DNA from: Halocaridina rubra
Taxonomy: Eukaryota; Arthropoda; Malacostraca; Decapoda; Atyidae
Direction of reading: 5' to 3'
Length of the DNA stretch: 64,000 nucleotides
Assembly: GCA_037179515.1 (NCBI GenBank)
Contig: JAXCGZ010021106.1
Span: 1 to 64,000 of the forward strand
Part shown: positions 35,424 to 55,570 of the stretch, piece by piece
Numbering within the stretch: position 1 is the first letter of the stretch
Layout of the letters: each line of letters starts with the position of its first letter
The notes under the pieces: model-generated
The model's database searches: none
Seen by the model: only the letters and a program-made list of their open reading frames with translations
What the model was told of the DNA's origin: nothing
Program-made: the position numbers and the translations under genes

Positions 35424-38246
35424 TTGTTATACACAAATGCTGATGGATTAGCTGGTAAGGCAGTAGAATTAAAAGATAGGATTCACAACAGTAAGGCAGA
35501 TATAGTAGCAATTACAGAGACTAAGTTGAGTGAGGACATAAACAGTGTCACAGTTTTTCCTAAGGGCTTCAGAATACTAAGGGTCGAAAGATCTGAGAGG
35601 ACTGGTGGAGGGATAGCACTGCTCATAAGTGAGAGGATTCAAGTTGAAGAGATAAACTTGGCTATAGAAAGTGAGTTCAGGGAATTTCTTGTTGCTCGCA
35701 TAAATACTGGGTCAGAGAGCATTATAATAACTGTTGTATACAACCCACCAAGGAACCAAAATAGGCTTGAAATTTATGAGGAAAGTCATATAGGTACGAT
35801 TGAAGTCATAAACTCAGTTGTTAACATGGCGCGGGAGAAAAAATGTAGGATTTTGATTATGGGAGACTTTAATCATAAAGAGATAGATTGGATAAATCTT
35901 GACCCACACAGTGGTGAGGACTCCTTTGGGGCAAGATTCCTAGATTGCGTACAAGGGAATTTCCTACACCAACATGTAATGGAACCAACAAGAGCCAGGG
36001 GTGGGGATGAGCCATCACTACTTGATCTGGTGTTCACAGATAATGTGTTGGATATTGAAAATATTGAGTATGAACCACCAATTGGAAAGAGTGACCACTG
36101 TGTGTTGTTGATGGAGTATATCATTGAAGACATTCTTCCTGAGAGTAGAGGCACTGAGGACATGAGGAGGAACTATCAGAAAGGAGATTACATCAAAATG
36201 AATGAGCTTTTTGCAGTTATTGACTGGAGAACCTTATTTTACAACAAATCTGTACAAGAAATGTATGACATCTTTTGTGAGAAATATGGGAAGATTGTAG
36301 ATTGCTGCATACCTGTCACCAAAGTAGGTGTAATTCATGCCAGAGAGAAATGGTTCGATAATGGGTGTAAAAGAGCTAAGGAGTGGAGAGACAAATGCTG
36401 GAAAAGGTATAGGAGGAGAAAAAACATAAATGCCTGGCAAACCTACAAAAGAGCAAGAAATGACTACCTAAGTAAAAGGAGAGAGGCAGAGAAAGATTAT
36501 GAGAGGGACATCACCAGGAAGGCGAAAGAAAATCCCAAGCTTTTCCACAGCTTTATCAGAGGAAAACTGAAGGTAAAAGAACAGGTTTTAAGGCTAAAGA
36601 GAGCGGATGGAAGCATCACTGAGACGGACGAAGAGATCTGCAAAGAATTGAACAAGGAGTTTCAGTCAGTATTTACAGTAGAAAATACCCCACCCCCTCA
36701 GATTGCAGTGATAGAAGCTCAAGGGCCGGTATTAGAGAACATCAACCTTACAGCCACAGAGGTATGCAAAGCGCTGATGGATTTAGATGTTCATAAAGCT
36801 ACAGGTCCTGATGACATATCCCCTCATGTGCTTAAAAAATGCGCAAACACAATATCAGTGGCACTAAGTATCATATTTAAGGAGTCATTGGAGTCGGGGG
36901 AGATTCCAAGATGCTGGAAACAAGCAAATGTGATACCTATCTTCAAAAAGGGAAGGAGGGATACGGCTCTGAACTATAGACCAGTTTCCTTGACCAGCAT
37001 AGTTTGCAAAGTTATGGAGAAACTACTAAGGAAACATATCTCTCTTCACTTGGAATCCTTCAACTTTTTGTCAGTGAGGCAACATGGCTTCAGAGAAGGA
37101 AGATCAACAGTAACAAACTTATTAGAATTTTATGATGAGGTAAGCCAAATCTTACAGGAAAGAGAGGGCTGGGCAGATTGCATATTCCTAGACTTCCAGA
37201 AAGCGTTTGACACTGTTCCACATGGGAGACTTATTAGGAAGCTGCAATCAATGGCTAGAATAGGTGGAAATGTCTTGGAATGGATAAAAACTTACTTAGA
37301 AGGAAGGGAACAGAGGGTTAGAGTAAGACACTCAGTGTCTGAATGGAGAAGAGTTAGTAGTGGAGTTCCACAGGGTTCAGTTTTAGGGCCACTTTTGTTC
37401 CTTGTATATGTAAATGACCTACCAGAGTCTGTAAATTCATTCATGAATATGTTTGCAGATGATGCAAAGATTGTGAAGAAAGTAAAAAACGAGAACAATG
37501 GTAGAGAACTTCAGGAGGATCTAAATAATCTGCATGAGTGGTCAGAAAAGTGGCTAATGAAATTCAATACCTCAAAATGTAAGGTAATGAGAATGGGTAC
37601 AAGTGCAAGAAGGCCCAAGCTTGACTACTCGGTGGCTGGAGTACAACTTCAGGAGACAGAAAATGAGAGAGATCTAGGAGTAAACATATTGGCAGATTTG
37701 TCTCCAGAAATACATATAAATGGCGTAGTAAGGGCAGCATATGCATTCTTATCAAATGTAAGGGTAGCCTTCAGGCACATGGACAAGGAAATGTTCAGAA
37801 ATATTTATGTAACCTATGTGAGGCCAAAACTCGAATATGCAGCCCCCTTTTGGAATCCGCACTTGAAAAAGCACATAGCTAAGCTTGAAAAAGTTCAAAG
37901 ACATGCCACGAAACTGGTGCCAGAAATACGCAATCTCGGTTATGATGAGAGGCTGAGGGAATTAGACTTGCCATCACTCGAAGCTAGAAGAGTAAGGGGG
38001 GATATGGTGACAGTCTTTAAATTCCTTCATGGTTATGATAGAGTGGATAGGGATCGATACTTCGATATGGCTGGCTCTAGAACTAGAGGTCATAGTTTGA
38101 AGCTTCGGAAGAAAACTTGTTTGCAGGATGTAAGGAAATACTTTTTCAGTGTAAGAGTAGTTGATAATTGGAATTCGCTAAGCGAGGAGGTAGTTAATGC
38201 TACCTCAATCCATAGTTTTAAGGACAGGTATGATAAGTATCACTAA
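35424..38246 (+). CDS. LINE ORF2: endonuclease and reverse transcriptase, intact
   Basis: Uninterrupted frame of 940 codons with no ATG at its start. The first codon used is TTG, and the frame is open from 35328 in a -1 overlap of about 94 bases with ORF1, so translation probably depends on re-initiation or frameshifting. The APE-type endonuclease (residues about 1-230) shows YTNADGL, AITETKL, VVYNPPRNQ, IMGDFNHKEIDW and GKSDHCV. The RT (about 480-720) shows NVIPIFKKGRRD, LNYRPVSLTS, FLDFQKAFDTVPHGRL (palm A), GVPQGSVLGPLLFLVYVNDL and FADDAKIV (palm C). The C-terminal region has ARRVRGDMVTVFKFLHGYDR. All catalytic motifs look intact. It acts by nicking DNA and priming cDNA synthesis on the nick. 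I place it in the CR1/L2 group from motif style; exact clade needs a tree. Confidence 0.92.
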   Translation: MLYTNADGLAGKAVELKDRIHNSKADIVAITETKLSEDINSVTVFPKGFRILRVERSERTGGGIALLISERIQVEEINLAIESEFREFLVARINTGSESIIITVVYNPPRNQNRLEIYEESHIGTIEVINSVVNMAREKKCRILIMGDFNHKEIDWINLDPHSGEDSFGARFLDCVQGNFLHQHVMEPTRARGGDEPSLLDLVFTDNVLDIENIEYEPPIGKSDHCVLLMEYIIEDILPESRGTEDMRRNYQKGDYIKMNELFAVIDWRTLFYNKSVQEMYDIFCEKYGKIVDCCIPVTKVGVIHAREKWFDNGCKRAKEWRDKCWKRYRRRKNINAWQTYKRARNDYLSKRREAEKDYERDITRKAKENPKLFHSFIRGKLKVKEQVLRLKRADGSITETDEEICKELNKEFQSVFTVENTPPPQIAVIEAQGPVLENINLTATEVCKALMDLDVHKATGPDDISPHVLKKCANTISVALSIIFKESLESGEIPRCWKQANVIPIFKKGRRDTALNYRPVSLTSIVCKVMEKLLRKHISLHLESFNFLSVRQHGFREGRSTVTNLLEFYDEVSQILQEREGWADCIFLDFQKAFDTVPHGRLIRKLQSMARIGGNVLEWIKTYLEGREQRVRVRHSVSEWRRVSSGVPQGSVLGPLLFLVYVNDLPESVNSFMNMFADDAKIVKKVKNENNGRELQEDLNNLHEWSEKWLMKFNTSKCKVMRMGTSARRPKLDYSVAGVQLQETENERDLGVNILADLSPEIHINGVVRAAYAFLSNVRVAFRHMDKEMFRNIYVTYVRPKLEYAAPFWNPHLKKHIAKLEKVQRHATKLVPEIRNLGYDERLRELDLPSLEARRVRGDMVTVFKFLHGYDRVDRDRYFDMAGSRTRGHSLKLRKKTCLQDVRKYFFSVRVVDNWNSLSEEVVNATSIHSFKDRYDKYH

Positions 38247-38443
<197 letters not shown>

Positions 38444-38631
38444 TGCATTAATTAGATGAGCAATAGAAACACCACTGGGTCTAATGCTCTAACCACTATA
38501 CTACATATGGAGAATTACTCTGAATATAAACTGAACTTGTAGAGAAAAACACTATAAAATAAAAAAGGTCAAATGACAAATATTGGAAAACATTATACAC
38601 CTCTGTCATATAGTTTTGCTGCTTATATGTA

Positions 38632-38786
38632 TAATTAATCCCCATTTATATGGGGGTAGACACATACAGGTTGAAGCAGGAGATTTAAGGTTGAAATGCT
38701 CTTCATAATGCCCCAGGGTGGGCATAAAAGCGAGTTTATTGCTTCCTGAGTTGAATTCTCTTACTACTGCACTCCCATGGTCCCCA
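38632..38786 (-). repeat. SINE-like repeat
   Basis: AATCCCCATTTATATGGGGG...CACATACAGGTTGAAGCAGG...GGTGGGCATAAAAG and an end ACTACTGCACTCCCATGG matches the repeat at 34021. It is the longest of the four copies but lacks a clean B-box. Confidence 0.6.
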
Positions 38787-38933
38787 TCTAGCTTTCAATT
38801 ATTTACTTGCTAAATTTACAGAAAAGCTCTACACTGGTAATGAATTGCTGTCTGTCAGGGGTTCCAAATCAAGAAACAAATAAACAAATAAAATATAAGT
38901 CCTTTATTTTCACAAGATATACAATGGGTACTC

Positions 38934-41507
<2,574 letters not shown>

Positions 41508-41724
41508 AATAGGGTGGGTGTATATATAATGCATAATGGTGATGATCTTTTCTTATCATAATCCTCTTTGTACTGGTGGAAGAAGCCTCCGCGGGTGCTT
41601 ATTTACTATACTTAAAAAAAAAAAATTTAGTAAATAAGCGCCCGAGGAGGCTTCTTCCATCAGTACAAAGAGGATTACGATAAGAAAATATCATCATCAT
41701 TATACATTATATATACATCCACCC
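41508..41724. repeat. Inverted repeat (hairpin) of about 90-bp arms
   Basis: The arms, approximately 41510-41609 and 41629-41722, pair along GATCTTTTCTTATC, AATCCTCTTTGTACTG, GGAAGAAGCCTCC and TTATTTACTA around an A-rich loop of about 20 bases. A partial copy of one arm (TTCTTCCACGAGTACAAAG...) is next to a TA tract at 60226-60270. It looks like a small foldback element. Confidence 0.75.
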
Positions 41725-42195
41725 TACCTCTGTCAAATGTCTATCTAATCTACATTTGAAGGTGTCTACGTAATAAATTCAGAATCTGAATTCCAGATCA
41801 AAACTTAGCACGAGGGTCTGCAGCTCTCTTTTTTCTCTCTTACTTTATTTAATTTTCGTGATTTTCCCTCCAATTCCCTTATATCCTTAATCCCCTCCCT
41901 TTTTTCCCCCTCCTATCCTATCCCATCCTAAAAAAATAAATATAAAAAAAAAGTATTGGATTTATTATCCTACTAGGAATACTCTACGGTATTACCAAGC
42001 CAATTTTCACCAATTTCCCTTCTGAACTTAAATTTATCAAGATTATATCCATTACCCATTATGAGTTCTGATTTGATCATGAGTTTTTAAAACTTTATTA
42101 ATATCACCCTTGTTAATCCCTTTAAACCATTTATACACCTCAATCATATCCCCCCTAACTCTGTGCCTCTCTAGAGAATGTAGATTAAGTTTTTT
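41725..42195 (-). pseudogene. CR1-like LINE C-terminal fragment
   Basis: On the minus strand 42195-41960 reads [30 protein letters not shown] and FRREIGENWLGNTVEYS, the post-RT region of a CR1-type LINE. A further piece, DTFKCRLDRHLTEVGW, is at 41725-41765, separated by about 180 bp of T/C-rich insert. Matching copies are at 52456-52720 and 63050-63360. Confidence 0.75.
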
Positions 42196-42689
42196 TAATG
42201 TCATATGGTAGATTTAGGCATTGCAAAATTAATTTTTTTTTTCGTTTTTTAGTCTTGCTTTGGTTATTTATAATTCTTATTTTATCTTTGTATACATTTG
42301 CAGATAGAGATTCGTTCTCCTGCATCCTCCTCCTCTTCTACCACATAAGTTACTTGCTCACTGCCACCATGCATGTCCCAGTGTACTGTATAACTGTTGC
42401 CCACTGTATAATAAAGTATAGTAATGTATGTTAATATCTGGCTGTAAAGTGAATATGAATATATTTTGCATACTCTTAAAAATAGGTACAGGGCTTTCTG
42501 CTTTGCTATGTAGTAATAAAATAGTTTTTTACTAATCTTATATCTTTGGCATGGTGTGTCTATGTAAGGTTTGGAACGTATCTATGCCCTTTATCATTGT
42601 TTCCTATGGAAAAAAACTCGTTTTTTCACGTGATTTTCCATTTACCCGACACTTCTGAGAACCTATGTAGGCGTTATTCTGAGAACTAA

Positions 42690-42692
<3 letters not shown>
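42196..42692 (+). repeat. Dispersed element M, copy 1
   Basis: About 490 bp beginning GGTAGATTTAGGCATTGC and ending CTGAGAACCTATGTAGGCG, ATTCTGAGAACTAAG at a TA tract. Copies occur at 52721-53215, 61573-62062 and, inverted, 62542-63060; each has the same end (TTCTGAGAAC...TAGGCGTTATTCTGAGAAC) against TA. The end contains a direct repeat TCTGAGAAC. Probably a TA-targeting DNA transposon remnant; no transposase is seen. Confidence 0.75.

Positions 42693-42785
<93 letters not shown>
42693..42785. repeat. (TA)n microsatellite
   Basis: 93 bp of TA following element M copy 1. Confidence 0.98.
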
Positions 42786-45334
<2,549 letters not shown>

Positions 45335-45385
45335 CTAAATGCTAAAATGAAGCCACGAGTGAGGTTGGGGAATCTGTAATATGAA
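45335..45385. other. Palindrome centre (51-bp unpaired spacer)
   Basis: The left arm ends CCACTATG at 45334 and its complement resumes at CATAGTGG, 45386. The 51 bases between (CTAAATGCTAAAATGAAGCC to TAATATGAA) are ordinary unit sequence in the right-arm orientation. The right arm therefore starts earlier in the unit than the left arm stops. Confidence 0.9.
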
Positions 45386-47177
45386 CATAGTGGCATTCAG
45401 TTAGAATGCGTTCATTCCTAAGTATAGCAGATATAAGCTATAAGGTTGGATTCCTTTTAACCTTCTGTGGTGTAGTGGTAGCGCCTTGACTTAGTAATCA
45501 TAAGTCCTAGGTTCGAGTCCCGGTCGGGGTAAAAAATGATTCATGTTTTCACATATGTAATGTGCTTATTTGATAATTTCATGGCCCGAATGAGATTGGG
45601 AATTGAATTAAATGCTAAAATGAAGCCACGAGTGAGGTTGGGGAATCTGTAATATGAACATAGTGGCATTCAGTTAGAATGCGTTCATTCCTAAGTATAG
45701 CAGATATAAGCTATAAGGTTGGATTCCTTTTAACCTTCTGTGGTGTAGTGGTAGCGCCTTGACTTAGTAATCATAAGTCCTAGGTTCGAGTCCCGGTCGG
45801 GGTAAAAAATGATTCATGTTTTCACATATGTAATGTGCTTATTTGATAATTTCATGGCCCGAATGAGATTGGGAATTGAATTAAATGCTAAAATGAAGCC
45901 ACGAGTGAGGTTGGGGAATCTGTAATATGAACATAGTGGCATTCAGTTAGAATGCGTTCATTCCTAAGTATAGCAGATATAAGCTATAAGGTTGGATTCC
46001 TTTTAACCTTCTGTGGTGTAGTGGTAGCGCCTTGACTTAGTAATCATAAGTCCTAGGTTCGAGTCCCGGTCGGGGTAAAAAATGATTCATGTTTTCACAT
46101 ATGTAATGTGCTTATTTGATAATTTCATGGCCCGAATGAGATTGGGAATTGAATTAAATGCTAAAATGAAGCCACGAGTGAGGTTGGGGAATCTGTAATA
46201 TGAACATAGTGGCATTCAGTTAGAATGCGTTCATTCCTAAGTATAGCAGATATAAGCTATAAGGTTGGATTCCTTTTAACCTTCTGTGGTGTAGTGGTAG
46301 CGCCTTGACTTAGTAATCATAAGTCCTAGGTTCGAGTCCCGGTCGGGGTAAAAAATGATTCATGTTTTCACATATGTAATGTGCTTATTTGATAATTTCA
46401 TGGCCCGAATGAGATTGGGAATTGAATTAAATGCTAAAATGAAGCCACGAGTGAGGTTGGGGAATCTGTAATATGAACATAGTGGCATTCAGTTAGAATG
46501 CGTTCATTCCTAAGTATAGCAGATATAAGCTATAAGGTTGGATTCCTTTTAACCTTCTGTGGTGTAGTGGTAGCGCCTTGACTTAGTAATCATAAGTCCT
46601 AGGTTCGAGTCCCGGTCGGGGTAAAAAATGATTCATGTTTTCACATATGTAATGTGCTTATTTGATAATTTCATGGCCCGAATGAGATTGGGAATTGAAT
46701 TAAATGCTAAAATGAAGCCACGAGTGAGGTTGGGGAATCTGTAATATGAACATAGTGGCATTCAGTTAGAATGCGTTCATTCCTAAGTATAGCAGATATA
46801 AGCTATAAGGTTGGATTCCTTTTAACCTTCTGTGGTGTAGTGGTAGCGCCTTGACTTAGTAATCATAAGTCCTAGGTTCGAGTCCCGGTCGGGGTAAAAA
46901 ATGATTCATGTTTTCACATATGTAATGTGCTTATTTGATAATTTCATGGCCCGAATGAGATTGGGAATTGAATTAAATGCTAAAATGAAGCCACGAGTGA
47001 GGTTGGGGAATCTGTAATATGAACATAGTGGCATTCAGTTAGAATGCGTTCATTCCTAAGTATAGCAGATATAAGCTATAAGGTTGGATTCCTTTTAACC
47101 TTCTGTGGTGTAGTGGTAGCGCCTTGACTTAGTAATCATAAGTCCTAGGTTCGAGTCCCGGTCGGGGTAAAAAATGA

Positions 47178-47180
<3 letters not shown>
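45386..47180 (+). repeat. Right arm: seven 273-bp tRNA-like units (plus)
   Basis: tRNA-like cores at 45461-45530, 45734-45803, 46007-46076, 46280-46349, 46553-46622, 46826-46895 and 47099-47168, exact 273-bp period. For the first copy the A-box is 45468-45478, the B-box 45510-45520 and the TTTT run 45546-45549. Units look identical by eye. The arm ends GATTCAT against a TA tract, 25 bases short of where the other arm meets its own tract. Pol III transcripts of about 90 nt are possible; not shown. Confidence 0.93.

Positions 47181-47249
<69 letters not shown>
47181..47249. repeat. (TA)n microsatellite
   Basis: About 69 bp of TA between the tRNA-like palindrome and Tigger-like element 2. Confidence 0.98.
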
Positions 47250-47252
<3 letters not shown>

Positions 47253-48697
47253 TTGCCTCACTTACCGCGGTAGTTCGGTTCCGGGACCCGGCGCTAACCC
47301 GGGAATCTGTGGTGTAGAGATCAGCCTATATGTACATAGATATTTTAATGTAATTTTACGTTTACACTGTATAAACCCTCCCTGTACTGTTAAAAAAACA
47401 CCCTTTACATTATAAATAACAGCAAGCCACGTAATTTTTTTATGAAAGTGATAGGAAAACTTACCATGAATGAGGTGATGATGACTTGACATTAATAGGT
47501 TCCATATTTTACAATAATTTTTACGTTTACGTAAAATAGCGGCCGACATCCACAAACTTTTTTCCTTCTTTTAACATATCTAAGAGTTTCACTTTATCTA
47601 AAATGGTTAACATTTTCCTTTGCTGCTTAGGCTCACTACAAGAAGCCTTAGAAGATGAAGGATGCTTGGGAGGCATTGCAAAGGTTAAAATATGTGAGTA
47701 AAAAAATCACAAGCAAAACATATTAATAATAATAAGCACAACAAGAATGGCGCACACGAGTGAGGCGAGACAATGGAAGATGTTGGAAGCCTTTGTCCGA
47801 AACGCTGATAGCGGTATCGTATTTTACATGTTGCAATATTGTTAGTATTTATGGTTTTTACTATTTTTTACTGTTATATTATTCTTAGCCTAAGAAATAC
47901 GTTTTTTTTATCAATAAAATCATGAAACTACTGGAAATATAAATATATATGCTAGCTCACGTAGCTTCGACCCCAATACATTGTACGCTATCGAACACAA
48001 GCAAAACGTGAGTTAGACTGAAGGAGTCTTTGTCCAAAACGCTGATAGCGGTATCGTATTTTACATGTTGCAATACTGTTAGTTTTTATGTTTTTTACTA
48101 TTTTTTACTGTTTTATTATTCTTAGGCTAATAAATACGTTTATTTTTCAATAAAATCATGAAACTACTGGAAATATAAATATATATGCTACCTCACGTAG
48201 CTGCGATCCCAATACATTGTACGCTATCGAACACTATTTCGTATGATGCAATACTGTGAGTTATACTGTACGTACGTATATCATTCGGTTATTAGTACAA
48301 TGTATATTAATTTAAAATTCATCTACTTATTTGATGATTGTACAAAATGTATTGTATTTATTCACTGTAATTTGGACCAAATATTCCTTTTGTGAAGATT
48401 ATACTGTACTTTTCAAAAGAGAAGGTCAATAAACGTATCTATCTATCTTCATTTATGTTTTTTACTATTTTTTATTGTTTTATTATTCGTAGGCTGGGAA
48501 ATAATTTTTTTTTTATCAATTAGATAATGAAATATGTTTTTTTTTTCAATTAAAAAAAATGAAAATACTGAGAATTTTTTTTTAATATTTTAATATTTTT
48601 ACATATACCCATGAAATAAAATAATAATTTATCCCAAAAAAAACCGCGACAGAGTGAGAAAGCGAACCAGGAAGCGCGAATAACTGAGGTAACACTG
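47249..48697 (-). mobile_element. Tigger/pogo-like non-autonomous element 2
   Basis: Ends AGTGTTGCCTCACTTACCGC (first C lost) and, inward from the right, CAGTGTTACCTCAGTTATTC, with TA on both sides. It contains one unit of the internal repeat (about 47340-47500), a transposase stub (47527-47676, minus) and two direct repeats of about 230 bp (about 47795-48000 and 48022-48230; AACGCTGATAGCGGTATCG and GCTAGCTCACGTAGC-like). It is closely related to element 5 (55571-57061). Confidence 0.8.
47527..47676 (-). CDS. 49-codon transposase N-terminal stub
   Basis: An open frame starting MPPKHPSSSKAS and continuing KMLTILDKVKLLDMLKEG to a TAA. This matches the start of pogo/Tigger (CENP-B-like) transposases, where a basic leader is followed by the first helix of a psq-type helix-turn-helix that binds the terminal repeats. 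It stops before the recognition helix. The same frame of exactly 49 codons occurs in element 5 (55848-55997). Whether it is translated is unknown; it may be a deletion remnant. Confidence 0.65.
   Translation of the reverse strand: MPPKHPSSSKASCSEPKQQRKMLTILDKVKLLDMLKEGKKFVDVGRYFT

Positions 48698-50343
<1,646 letters not shown>

Positions 50344-50425
<82 letters not shown>
50344..50425. repeat. (TG)/(TA)n microsatellite
   Basis: Short TG start then TA to 50425, the boundary between elements 3 and 4. Confidence 0.97.
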
Positions 50426-50428
<3 letters not shown>

Positions 50429-50684
50429 TAATCCCCCGCTTTATCGCGGATCACCTATCGCGGATTCACTGTATCGCGGGTTTTTTTGGAGAGTTTTTTT
50501 TTCTGGGGATATTAAAAAATCTTAAAATTTCAAGAAATAAAAATTTTCAGTATTTTCAATATTTTATTGAAAAAAAAATTTCATTATTTTATTGATAAAA
50601 ACAAATGTATTTCCCAGCCTAAGAATAATAAAACAGTAAGAAATAGTAAAAAAAAAACATAAATTTGAACATGTAACATGTAAC

Positions 50685-51020
50685 ATGGTGACAGTCTTTA
50701 AATTCCTTCATGGTTATGATAGAGTGGATAGGGATCGATATTTTGATATGGCTGGCTCTAGAACTAGAGGTCATAGTTTGAAGCTTCGTAAGAAAACTTC
50801 TTTGCAGGATGTAAGGAAATACTTTTTCAGTGTAAGAGTAGTTGATAATTGGAATTCGCTAAGCGAGGAGGTAGTTAATGCTATCTCAATCCATAGTTTT
50901 AAGGACAGGTATGATAAGTATCACTAAGTCTAAAATGGAACCGATGAGGAGACGGGAAGATACGAGCTTTGGGCTCTTTCCCGTAAACACAATTAGGTAA
51001 TCTCAATTAGGTAATCACCA
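50685..51020 (+). pseudogene. CR1/L2-like LINE 3' fragment nested in element 4
   Basis: 80 codons of the ORF2 C-terminus (MVTVFKFLHGYDRVDRDRYF to FKDRYDKYH), the 3' UTR stem-loop and two tail motifs (CAATTAGGTAATCTCAATTAGGTAATCAC). It begins after ATGTAACATGTAAC and splits the ATGTAA...TACGATACCGG repeat of the Tigger-like element. It therefore inserted after that element or its repeat had formed. Confidence 0.9.
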
Positions 51021-51695
51021 TAGAAAGTACGATACCGGTATCAGCGTTTCGGAAAATGCAAAGGGTCGCACCTACGTGAGCTAGCATATATTAAAATTTC
51101 CAGTAGTTTCATGATTTTATTGATTAAAAAATGTATTTCTTAGACTAAGAATAATAAAACAGTAAAAAATAGTAAAAAACATATATACTCATAGTATTGC
51201 ACCATGTAAAATACGATACCGGTATCAGCGTTTCAGAAAATGAAAAGGGTCTCACCTACGTGAGCTAGTACATATTGAAATTTTCATTATTTTATTGATA
51301 AAACAAGTATTTCCTAGCCTAAGAATAAAAAAGCAGTAAAAAAAGAGTAAAAATCATAAATTTAAACATATAACTCTCAGTATTACACTATGTGAAATTC
51401 TGTCCAATAGCGTACAGTGTATTGACATCTTGGAAAACGCAAAGGCTCGCACCTACGTGAGATAGTTCATGGAATGCTATTGGATGAGAGGGTGGGAGAC
51501 GACGAATCACATAACTGTTTTTCTATATGTTCTGTATCATGGGGTCTGAGTGGCTTTTTGACTGAAGCTTGGTTCTCCCACCATCTTCCATTGTCTCGCC
51601 TCACTCGTTCAGTCTAACTCACATGTGCCCCGTTTGCGTTGTGCTTATTATGTTGTGCTTGTGATTTTTTTTACTCTTGTATTTCAACCTTTGCA

Positions 51696-51845
51696 ATGCC
51701 TCCCAAACGTCCTTCATATTCTAAGGCTTCTGGTAGTGAGCTTAAGCGGCAAAGGAAAGATGTTAACCATAATGGATAAGGTGAAACTGTTAGATATGCT
51801 GAAAGAAGGAAGAAGGTTTGAGGATGTCGGGCGTAGGGGAGTGTT
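51696..51845 (+). pseudogene. Frameshifted Tigger-like transposase start
   Basis: MPPKRPSYSKASGSELKRQRK is open from 51696, then one inserted G shifts the frame, and KMLTIMDKVKLLDMLKEG continues in the next frame to GRR at about 51835. It is the plus-strand counterpart of the stubs in elements 2 and 5 and stops at the same point (DVGR), where the internal tandem repeat begins. Confidence 0.65.
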
Positions 51846-52301
51846 TATACAATAAACTTTAAAATAATTGTAAAATACCTATGTATATGAGTATGTCATG
51901 TCATTACCACCTCATTCACGGTAAGTTTACCTATCACTTTCATATAAATTTACGCTTGCGTGCTGTTATTTATAAAGTAAAAGTGTTTTTTTAACAGTGC
52001 AGGGAGGGTTTATACAGTAAACGTAAAAATAATTGTAAAATACCTATGTATATGAGTATGTCATGTCATTACCACCTCATTCACAGTAAGTTTACCTATC
52101 ACTTTCATATAAATTTATGCTTGCATGCTCTTATTTGTGAAGTAAAGGGTGGTTTGTTAACAGTACAGGGAGGGTTTATACAGTAAACGTAAAAATAAAT
52201 GTAAAATACCTATGTACACATAGGGTGATCATACTTCGCGGAAATTCACCTATCGCGGTCGGTCCCAGAACCTAACCCCCGTGATAAACGAGGGATCACT
52301 G

Positions 52302-55570
<3,269 letters not shown>

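Larger units (their letters stand above)
50426..52301 (+). mobile_element. Tigger/pogo-like non-autonomous element 4
   Basis: Ends CAGTAATCCCCCGCTTTATC and, inward from the right, CAGTGATCCCTCGTTTATCA. Interior in order: about three copies of the ACGATACCGGTATCAGCG repeat (51020-51420), a frameshifted transposase start (51696-51840), and two to three units of the internal repeat (51840-52190). A LINE fragment is nested at 50685-51020. Confidence 0.8.
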
